A DNA stretch of 64,000 nucleotides from Catenulispora sp. EB89 (lineage in GTDB: Bacteria > Actinomycetota > Actinomycetes > Streptomycetales > Catenulisporaceae): assembly GCF_041261445.1 (NCBI RefSeq), contig NZ_JBGCCU010000024.1:1-64000 (forward strand). Reading direction: 5' to 3'. Of this stretch, positions 31,494 to 38,104 are shown piece by piece. Numbering within the stretch: the stretch's first letter is position 1; each line of letters begins with the position of its first letter. Below the pieces are notes generated by a model. That model did not search any database and was not told the origin of the DNA. It saw nothing but the letters and a program-made list of their open reading frames with translations. Position numbers and translations under genes: made by a program.

Positions 31494-33221
31494 TCAGGCC
31501 TTCACGGTCCCAGCCCCAGCGAACTCACCCCACCCCGACCACGCCCGGTTCGCCGCAGTCTCGAACCGGCTCCGAACCGAACCGTCGGCCAGCACAGCGA
31601 AGACCTCCAACCGGCCATCAGCATGCCGGCTCACCGAGGCGGCGGTGACCGCGCCGCCAGGTCCGAGGTTGTCCGGACCGAAGCCGTCGCCCCACCCCGA
31701 CCAGCCGACGCCGGGCGCGGTCTCGAACCGGTTCCGGATCCCGCCGCCCGGCGTGACCGCGAAGACCTCGACGCGTCCGTCCTGGTGCACACCAGCCGTC
31801 GCCGCGCCCGGAGCGCTGTAGCCGTTCGCACCGCCGGTCGGGCCGTAGACGGTCCAGTCGGACCACGAACCGTTCACCACCGTCTCGAACCTGTTCCGCA
31901 TCGAGCCGTCGCTCATCACCGCGAACACCTCCAGGCGTCCGTCAGCGTGCCCGGCCACTGCCACCGCATCCGTGACGCCGCCCTGCGGCCCGAACGCGTT
32001 CCACCCCGACCACGGCCCGTTCGGCACCGTCTCGAAGCAGTTCGCGATCCCGCCCCGCGGCGTCACCCCGAAGAGCGCCATCCGACCATCGGCATGCGCC
32101 CCGACAGTCAAAGACTTAACAGTCCCGGACGGCGCGAACGCGTTCCACCCCGACCACGCGCCGTTCACCGCGGTCTCGAAGCGGTTCTGCACCGAACCGT
32201 CGCTCATCACGGCGAACACCTCCAACCGACCGTCGGCATGCCGTCCCGCCGCCACCGAATTCGTGCGAGCGGCGAACCCGAACCCCCTGGCCGGGCTGAA
32301 GTCGCCCCACCCGGACCACGGAGCGGACCACGGAGCATTCGGCGCCGTCTCGAAACGGTTCGCGATCCCGCCCGACGGCGTCACGGCGAACAGCTCGATC
32401 CGGCCGTCGCTGTGCACGCCGCCGGCCATCCGGCCGCCACTCCCCAGCGGATACGGGAACCCGCTGGCGCCCCACTGCCCGAAGTCCGGCGTCAGCGCCA
32501 CATCGCCGTCCACCTCCGCACCGTCGAACGTGAAAGGCGTCCGGTTCTGCCACAGCTGAATGCCCGGATACGGCGCGCGATTGCGGCCGTTCGAAAACGC
32601 CGCCGAACACGACTGCCAGGCCCACCGGATACGACCGGACGCCGACAGCCAGCCCAGCGCGTCATAGCTGGAGTACGCGCCGGTGCGAGCGACCCCGATG
32701 ACCGAGGCGACGCCGTCGAAGTACGCGTTGACCGCCGCCATGTCAGCGGACTGCACGTCCCAGTCCACGCTGAAGTAGATCGGCCGGTCCCCCGGCATCC
32801 CGCACGCCGCCGCCAGCCGCGCCGCCTCGGTCGCGTCCATCGCGCCCTGGCCGAAGCCCCGGCGCGGCCCGTCGACCGCGGCCTCCCAGTTGCAGACCAC
32901 TGCGATCCCGGCCGTGGTCAGCGCCTGTGCCTCGTCCGGCGTGAGGTTCTTCGCCGGGCTGTAGCTGAGGTACCGGACGGCGAACTTGTAGCCGGCGGCG
33001 GTCATCGCGCCGTTCGAGGGATGCGGAGTCCAGGCGTAGTCCAAGCCGGACGCGACCGGTAGCACCGGGACGTCCAGAGCGGGCCGGGGCGCGGGCACTG
33101 AATCCGCGCGCGCCGGCCCGGTCCTCGCAATACTCACCACCGTGGCGGCACCGACAGACGTCAACAGTCGGCGCCGCGATACACCGGGGTCATCAAGGTT
33201 CGCACTCGTCACGCGGACCAT
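31494..33221 (-). CDS. Tat-exported DUF1906 glycoside-hydrolase-like protein with propeller-like repeats (575 aa)
   Basis: SRRRLLTSVGAATVVSI is a twin-arginine signal, so the folded protein is exported by Tat. Residues about 58-245 form the DUF1906 (Rv2525c-like) TIM-barrel domain: GLDYAWTPHPSNGAMTAAGYKFAVRYLSY, PIYFSVDWDV and GAYSSYDALGWL. It is thought to act on cell-wall glycans, though activity is unproven for most members. Six repeats of about 48-58 residues follow, each with DGR(L/I/V/M)..F.V......(N/S).FET....WSGW. They alternate between a VTPxGGI and a VMSDGS type, as if pairs had been duplicated. The fold is probably a lectin-like beta-propeller, useful for holding the enzyme on a sugar surface. 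Confidence 0.85.
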   Translation of the reverse strand: MVRVTSANLDDPGVSRRRLLTSVGAATVVSIARTGPARADSVPAPRPALDVPVLPVASGLDYAWTPHPSNGAMTAAGYKFAVRYLSYSPAKNLTPDEAQALTTAGIAVVCNWEAAVDGPRRGFGQGAMDATEAARLAAACGMPGDRPIYFSVDWDVQSADMAAVNAYFDGVASVIGVARTGAYSSYDALGWLSASGRIRWAWQSCSAAFSNGRNRAPYPGIQLWQNRTPFTFDGAEVDGDVALTPDFGQWGASGFPYPLGSGGRMAGGVHSDGRIELFAVTPSGGIANRFETAPNAPWSAPWSGWGDFSPARGFGFAARTNSVAAGRHADGRLEVFAVMSDGSVQNRFETAVNGAWSGWNAFAPSGTVKSLTVGAHADGRMALFGVTPRGGIANCFETVPNGPWSGWNAFGPQGGVTDAVAVAGHADGRLEVFAVMSDGSMRNRFETVVNGSWSDWTVYGPTGGANGYSAPGAATAGVHQDGRVEVFAVTPGGGIRNRFETAPGVGWSGWGDGFGPDNLGPGGAVTAASVSRHADGRLEVFAVLADGSVRSRFETAANRAWSGWGEFAGAGTVKA

Positions 33222-33266
33222 TTCATCCCGGTTGCGCCCTATCGGCGATGATTTACACGCGCGTCG

Positions 33267-33890
33267 TCAGATCTCCAACGCCTTCATGAACGCGTCGGCG
33301 ATCAGCGCGTGCCCCGCCAGGTTCGGGTGGATGCGGTCCCCGGCCCAGTCCGCCGACGCCGTGGTGACCAGCGCGCCGTCGAACACCCGCTGGGTCGGGA
33401 CGTGCACCGCGTCGAACTCCTCGGCCAGGCCCGCCACCGCGGTCACGAACGTGTCGCTGGCCGCGCGCTGCGGCTCGGTGAGGTCCGGCTCGATGATGTA
33501 CGGGTCGGCCAGGATCAGGCGGCAGCCGGTCTCCTCGACCGCCCGGCGCAGCAGCGTGCGCAGGGTCTCGATGTACTCCGGGAGCGGGACGGCGTTCTCC
33601 GGGTGGCCGTCGAAGGCGCGCCAGACGTCGTTGATGCCGATCATCACCGACAGCCAGTCCGGGCGCGGGGCCAGCGCGTCGGCCTCCCAGCGGTCGGCCA
33701 GGTGCCGCACGGTGTTGCCGCTGATGCCGCGGTTGGTCCAGGTCAGACGGGCCTCGGGATGCCGGGCGGTGGTGAACGCCCGCAGCAGGCTGACGTACCC
33801 GTTGCCGAAGGGGGCGTTCTCTTCGCGGCGTCCGCAGTCAGTGATGCTGTCGCCGATGAGAAGGATGTGCTGGCCGTCCTTGAAGAACAC
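33267..33890 (-). CDS. SGNH/GDSL hydrolase (207 aa)
   Basis: All four blocks are visible: GDSITDCGR with catalytic Ser about residue 15 (block I), GISGNTV (II), GINDVW (III, with the GxND oxyanion Asn) and DRIHPNLAGH (V, with the catalytic Asp and His). It lacks a signal peptide, so it acts in the cytoplasm, probably as an esterase removing acyl groups from sugars or small esters (rhamnogalacturonan acetylesterase-like group). The GTG at 33890 is eight bases after GGAGGG. It follows no obvious operon. Confidence 0.9.
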   Translation of the reverse strand: MFFKDGQHILLIGDSITDCGRREENAPFGNGYVSLLRAFTTARHPEARLTWTNRGISGNTVRHLADRWEADALAPRPDWLSVMIGINDVWRAFDGHPENAVPLPEYIETLRTLLRRAVEETGCRLILADPYIIEPDLTEPQRAASDTFVTAVAGLAEEFDAVHVPTQRVFDGALVTTASADWAGDRIHPNLAGHALIADAFMKALEI

Positions 33891-33953
33891 GGGTCTCGCC
33901 CTCCGGAGCGCTCGCGAATGGGGAACGTCCGATCTTCCCGCGACCGGACCCGA

Positions 33954-34538
33954 TCAGGCGAGGGTGTCGATCCAATCCGCGAGACGGCCGCCGCGCGCGG
34001 TCATCACCTCCGGATCGCGCAGCGCGTTGGCCAGCACCGACATCCCCTGGTAGGCCGCGACGAGTTCGAGGGCGAGATCGTGCGCGTCGGCCCGGCCGAG
34101 CTGGCGGAACTGCTCCTCGGTCCAGTCGATCAGCGCGCGCAGCACCCCGGCCGCGGTCTGGTCCAGGCCGTCCTCGCGCTTGTCGAGCTCGGTGGCCAGG
34201 GTCCCGAAGGGGCAGCCGTAGCGGGCCGCGACGTCGCGCCGCTCGACCCAGCCGGCGATCAGGGCCTTGAGCCGCGCGGCCGGATCGGGCAGCTGGTCGA
34301 GCCGCCCGGTGATGTCGGCCAGCCGGTCCCGGTGCGCGCCGAGGGCGGCCTCGACCAGCTGGTCCTTGGTCTTGAAGTAGTAGTAGACATTGCCCAGCGG
34401 GACGTCGGCCGCCTGCGCGATGTCGTTGAGCGTGGTGCGCTCCACGCCCTGGTGGTGGAACACCTCGGCGGCGGCGGACGCCAGCCGCTCGCGCTTGCCG
34501 CCCCGGGATGTGGTCTTCCCGGCTTCTGAGTCAGTCAC
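33954..34538 (-). CDS. TetR-family regulator (194 aa)
   Basis: RERLASAAAEVFHHQGVERTTLNDIAQAADVPLGNVYYYFKTKDQLVEAAL is a full TetR helix-turn-helix. The C-terminal ligand domain has CPFGTLATELDKREDGLDQ with a lone Cys, recalling the TetR subgroup whose members sense electrophiles or quinones. The GTG start at 34538 sits in a TCAGTCACCTAACTGA palindrome, so it probably represses itself. The divergent NmrA-like oxidoreductase gene is the likely target. Confidence 0.9.
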   Translation of the reverse strand: MTDSEAGKTTSRGGKRERLASAAAEVFHHQGVERTTLNDIAQAADVPLGNVYYYFKTKDQLVEAALGAHRDRLADITGRLDQLPDPAARLKALIAGWVERRDVAARYGCPFGTLATELDKREDGLDQTAAGVLRALIDWTEEQFRQLGRADAHDLALELVAAYQGMSVLANALRDPEVMTARGGRLADWIDTLA

Positions 34539-34604
34539 CTAACTGAGGATAGACAACGGGGACCGTGATCGGCTAGCGTCTGAGTCAGTTAGCCAACTAA
34601 CTCA
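34527..34604. promoter_or_regulatory. Two TetR operators between tetR and the NmrA-like gene
   Basis: A 24-bp imperfect palindrome (34581-34604; 20 of 24 positions symmetric; core AGTTAGCCAACTAACT) lies 48 bp before the oxidoreductase start. A second site of the same type (TGAGTCAGTCACCTAACTGA, from 34527) overlaps the tetR start codon. Sharing TGAGTCAGT and TAACT halves, they look like one regulator's sites for both promoters. Confidence 0.65.
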
Positions 34605-34651
34605 CAGCTTCAGCTGGTGTTTCTTGTTCGGAAATGAGATTGGGGAGAATC

Positions 34652-35476
34652 ATGATCGTCGTGACGGGTGCCACTGGGAACGTCGGCCGGACGCTGGTAC
34701 GCCAGTTGTCCGCCACCGGACACGCGGTGACCGCCGTGGCCCGCCGCGTCCAGGACTCCGACGTCCCGGCCGGCGTGCGCGCGGCCGCCGCCGACCTCGC
34801 CGAGCCGGCCGGCCTGGAGCCCGCGTTGCAGGGCGCGAAGGCGCTGTTCCTGCTGGTCGCGGGCGACGACCCGGCCGGCGTGCTGGCCCGGGCCAAGGCG
34901 GCCGGCGTCACCCGGGTGGTGCTGGTCTCCTCGCAGGGCGTCGGCACCCGACCCGGCGGCGCCTACGCCCACGCGGCCGGGTTCGAGCAGGCGGTCGCCG
35001 CCTCAGGGCTCGAATACACGATCCTGCGATCCGGCGGCCTGGACTCCAACGCGTTCGCCTGGGTCGAGCCGATCCGCGCGCAGCGCGTCGCTCCGGCGCC
35101 GTTCGCCGAGGTCGGGCTGCCGTTCGTGGACCCGGACGACGTGGCCGCGGTCGCTGCGGCGGCGCTCACGGAGGACGGCCACGACGGCGCGACGTACGTG
35201 CTCACCGGCCCGGCGCCGACCTCGCCGCGCGAGCGCGCCGCGGCCATCGCGGAGGCGATCAAGGCGCCGGTGCGGTTCGTCGAGATGACGCGCGAGGAGG
35301 CACAGGCGCAGATGGCGCAGTTCATGCCGCCGGAGGTGGTGGAGGGCACGTTGGCGATCCTCGGCGAGCCGACGGAGGAGGAGCGGGCCGTGAGCCCGGA
35401 CGTCGAGCGGGTGCTGGGCCGGCCGGCGGCGCCGTTCAGCGCGTGGGCGGTGCGGAACGCCGCGGCCTTCGGCTGA
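34652..35476 (+). CDS. NmrA-like NAD(P)H-binding oxidoreductase (274 aa)
   Basis: MIVVTGATGNVGRTLVRQLSATGHAVTAVARR is an atypical-SDR Rossmann motif (GATGNVGR). LFLLVAGDDPAGVLARAKAAGVTRVVLVSSQGV and the region after it match the NmrA/azoreductase-like QorB group, which binds NAD(P)H and reduces quinones or acts as a redox sensor. The classic Tyr-x-x-x-Lys is not seen, as usual for NmrA proteins. The ATG at 34652 has GGGGAGA five bases upstream. It is controlled, by position and palindromes, by the divergent TetR. A quinone oxidoreductase gene follows 79 bp later. Confidence 0.88.
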   Translation: MIVVTGATGNVGRTLVRQLSATGHAVTAVARRVQDSDVPAGVRAAAADLAEPAGLEPALQGAKALFLLVAGDDPAGVLARAKAAGVTRVVLVSSQGVGTRPGGAYAHAAGFEQAVAASGLEYTILRSGGLDSNAFAWVEPIRAQRVAPAPFAEVGLPFVDPDDVAAVAAAALTEDGHDGATYVLTGPAPTSPRERAAAIAEAIKAPVRFVEMTREEAQAQMAQFMPPEVVEGTLAILGEPTEEERAVSPDVERVLGRPAAPFSAWAVRNAAAFG

Positions 35477-35555
35477 CGCTCGACAAGAAACCGGCCAGCC
35501 GGTATTTTTTCCCCGCGGCATCCGCCGCAGCAAGATCCTGGGAGGGGAACCCATC

Positions 35556-36530
35556 ATGAAGGCCATCCAGTTCAGCGCGCCAGGCGGTCCGGAGAACGTC
35601 GCAGAGGTCGACATCCCCGCGCCGACCCCGGCCGCCGGCCGGCTCGCGATCGCGGTCCGCTTCGCCGGCCTGAACTTCGTCGACGTCCTGGCCCGGCGCG
35701 GCGCGCCCGGCTACGCGAGCAGCTGGCCCTTCGTGCCGGGCATGGAAGTCGGCGGCGAGGTGACCGCGCTCGGGGAGGGCGTGAACGGCTTCGCCGTCGG
35801 CGACACCGTCGTGGCGTTCACCGTCGACGGCGGCGGCCTGGCCGAGACCGTCGTCGCCGAGGCCGGCCTGGCCGCGCGGGTCCCCGCCGGCCTCGCCCTC
35901 GAAGCCGCCACCACCGTCCCGCTCACCTGGGCCACCGCCGTCGGCCTGGCCCGGGCCGGGCACGTCGCCGCGACCGACCGCGTCCTGGTCACCGGGGCCG
36001 GCGGCGGCGTCGGCGAGGCGCTCGCGGCGGTCCTGGCCCTGCGCCACCCCACGGCGCTGGTCGGCGGCACCAGCGCGCGCTCCGCCGCCACCCTCGCCGC
36101 CGCCTACCGCCCCGCGATCCGCGACGCCGAGTTCGCCGCCAACGCCCGCGAGGCCGCCGACGGCGCGCTGTTCGACGTGGTCCTGGAGTCCATCGGCGGC
36201 GACGTGTCGGCCGCGATGCCCGCGCTGCTCGCCCCCGGCGGCCGCCTGGTCAGCTACGGCGCCGCCGCCGGCCAGCCGGACCCCGCCGCCCCGAGCCTGG
36301 CGGACCTGCGCCGCAACAACTGGACCACGGCCGGCTTCAGCATCATCAACCGGGCCCGGGGCGACGCCGGCGCGGTCGGCGACCTCATCGCCGGGGTCTT
36401 CGCGCTCACCGCCGAGGGGCTGGCGATCCCGGCGCCGCGCGTCATCGGCTGGAGCGAGGCCGCCGAGGCGCACATCGCGCAGGCCGAGAACCGCAGCCCC
36501 GGCAAGACCGTCGTCGCGGTCCGGAGCTGA
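35556..36530 (+). CDS. Quinone oxidoreductase-like medium-chain dehydrogenase/reductase (324 aa)
   Basis: MKAIQFSAPGGPENVAEVDIPAPTPAAGRLAIAVRFAGLNFVDVLARRG is the typical zinc-independent QOR opening. PFVPGMEVGGEVTALGEGVNGFAVGDTVVAF follows, then the NADPH site VLVTGAGGGVGEAL. No zinc-binding Cys/His set is present. The enzyme probably reduces quinones or enones with NADPH in the cytoplasm. The ribosome site GGGAGG is well placed. A TetR gene starts four bases after its stop, so the two share a transcript. Confidence 0.92.
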   Translation: MKAIQFSAPGGPENVAEVDIPAPTPAAGRLAIAVRFAGLNFVDVLARRGAPGYASSWPFVPGMEVGGEVTALGEGVNGFAVGDTVVAFTVDGGGLAETVVAEAGLAARVPAGLALEAATTVPLTWATAVGLARAGHVAATDRVLVTGAGGGVGEALAAVLALRHPTALVGGTSARSAATLAAAYRPAIRDAEFAANAREAADGALFDVVLESIGGDVSAAMPALLAPGGRLVSYGAAAGQPDPAAPSLADLRRNNWTTAGFSIINRARGDAGAVGDLIAGVFALTAEGLAIPAPRVIGWSEAAEAHIAQAENRSPGKTVVAVRS

Positions 36531-36534
36531 GCAC

Positions 36535-37230
36535 GTGACGCCGCCGCCGGCCGACTCGCGAGGCTCGGCCGGCTCCCGGGGCTCGGCCAGCTCCCGAGCC
36601 TCGGCCGAGCCCCGGACCCCGAGCGAGCCCACGCAGGAGCGCGCCCGCCGCACCCGCCGCGCGATCCTGCTGGCCGCGTCCGAGTGCTTCGCAGAGCTCG
36701 GCTACGCGACGGCCACCACCAGCGAGATCGCGGCCCGCGCCGGCGTCACCAAGGGCGCCCTCGCCTTCCACTTCCCGGCGAAGGCCGCCATCGCGGCGGC
36801 CATCGTCGAGGAGTGCTACGAGCAGTGGCCCTCGGTGGTCACCGAGGTGACGCCGGCGCACAATCGGGTCCTCGACCTCCTCGGCGAGGTCTTCGCCCGC
36901 ATCGCGGCGCAGATCCGCGAGGACCCGATCGTCCGCGCGACGGTCCGCCTGCAAGCCGAGCGCGCGCTGATCTCCGAGCCGGTCCACATGCCGTTCGTGG
37001 ACTGGATCGCCACCTCGACCGACCTGTTCCGCACCGCCGCCGACCGCGGCGAGCTCCGGCCCGGAGCCGATCCCGGCGCACTGGCCCGGGCCTCGGTCGC
37101 CGGCTTCCAGGGCGTCCAGCACGTCTCGGGCATCCTGTCCGGCCACGCCGACGTCGCCGAGCGAGTCGCCGAGTGGTGGTCGGTCATGCGGGCCGGCGTC
37201 GCCGCCACTACCGACGATCACGTTTCCTGA
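36535..37230 (+). CDS. TetR-family regulator resembling gamma-butyrolactone receptors (231 aa)
   Basis: After a Ser/Ala/Arg repeat-like head (SRGSAGSRGSASSRASA) comes RRTRRAILLAASECFAELGYATATTSEIAARAGVTKGALAFHFPAKAAIAAAIVEE. The TKGALxFHFxxKxAIAxAI spacing is typical of the ScbR/ArpA autoregulator-receptor group. The C-terminal domain has PFVDWIATSTDLFRTA, with the Trp that in receptors lines the lactone pocket. No synthase (AfsA type) is nearby, so it may be a pseudo-receptor or an ordinary TetR for the upstream quinone oxidoreductase. The GTG start follows GGAG by about nine bases. Confidence 0.85.
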   Translation: MTPPPADSRGSAGSRGSASSRASAEPRTPSEPTQERARRTRRAILLAASECFAELGYATATTSEIAARAGVTKGALAFHFPAKAAIAAAIVEECYEQWPSVVTEVTPAHNRVLDLLGEVFARIAAQIREDPIVRATVRLQAERALISEPVHMPFVDWIATSTDLFRTAADRGELRPGADPGALARASVAGFQGVQHVSGILSGHADVAERVAEWWSVMRAGVAATTDDHVS

Positions 37231-37288
37231 TCGCTGCCAGTCGACATCTCCCCTTGTCCGAAACCCCGTCCCCGACTGGAGTAGACCC

Positions 37289-37678
37289 ATGTCCGTCATC
37301 CCCGCATCCCACACCGACCTGCTCGAGCGCCCCGTCTTCTGCCACCTGGCGACGATCCGCGCCGACGGCACCCCGCACGTGAACCCGATGTGGTTCCTGT
37401 GGGACGGCCAATTCCTGTCCTTCACCACCTCGACCAAGCGCGCGAAGTACAAGGAACTCAACGACCGCCCGCACGCCGCGGTCTCCATCAACGACCCCGA
37501 GGCCCCGTACCGCTACCTGGAGCTGCGCGGGACCGTGGACCGCATCGAGCCGGACCCGGAGGGTGACTTCTTCGCCGTCCTGGCCGACCGCTACGCGCTG
37601 CCGATGGACGGTCCCGTGGGCGACGCGCCGACCCGCGTGCGGATCTACCTGCGGCCGACGCACGCCACCTTCCAGTAG
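37289..37678 (+). CDS. PPOX-class F420-dependent protein (129 aa)
   Basis: A split-barrel flavin/F420-binding protein. LLERPVFCHLATIRADGTPHVNPMWFLWDGQFLSFTTSTKRAKYKELNDRPHAAVSINDPEAPYRYLELRG matches the actinobacterial F420-dependent PPOX group, which reduces or oxidises small molecules with deazaflavin. The whole protein is the single domain, of normal length. It lies 58 bp after the TetR gene in the same direction and may belong to the same redox operon. The substrate is unknown. Confidence 0.88.
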   Translation: MSVIPASHTDLLERPVFCHLATIRADGTPHVNPMWFLWDGQFLSFTTSTKRAKYKELNDRPHAAVSINDPEAPYRYLELRGTVDRIEPDPEGDFFAVLADRYALPMDGPVGDAPTRVRIYLRPTHATFQ

Positions 37679-37732
37679 TCCCCTGACATACAGCATGTTG
37701 ATTGGAATTTGAGCGCCGCCACAAGATATGGT

Positions 37733-37965
37733 GTCCGATGCAGCTGGTTCGACCACCGCCCCGCACAAGGGCGGCGGTCGAGGCAAGAGGGAACCCGGTG
37801 CGAGACCGGGACTGCCCCGCAGCGGTGAGTGGGAACGACAGCCGTCGTACACACTGGGCCGAGTGGCGCCGGAAGGCGCCGGCCTGGGAAGTGACGGCCA
37901 GTAGGTTCGCGCGGTCCTCCCCGGGCCCGCGAGCGCCCGCGAGTCCGAAGACCTGCCAGCCGTGC
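37733..37965 (+). promoter_or_regulatory. Cobalamin (B12) riboswitch in the nrdAB leader
   Basis: The aptamer hallmarks are all present: AGCTGGTTCGACC-like P2 start, GAGGGAACCCGGTGCGA then ACCGGGACTGCCCCGC (the B12-box region, about 37788-37826), AGCGGTGAG, a GC-rich variable domain, and the closing GTCCGAAGACCTGCC (37943-37957). About 140 nt separate the aptamer from the nrdA start. In Streptomyces coelicolor a B12 riboswitch turns off class Ia nrdAB when cobalamin is available for the class II reductase; the same logic is expected here. Confidence 0.93.
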
Positions 37966-38104
37966 CGTGCCCGGACGTGGGGTACGGCTGGTCCGAGGCC
38001 GCGTGGGACGGCTGACGGCGGAGCGCGTCGCGGCTTTCGCGTGCCTCCGGTGTCTGCTCGCCAACGGTTCGGACCTCGGACCTACGACTGGCGAGGAGAA
38101 GGTT

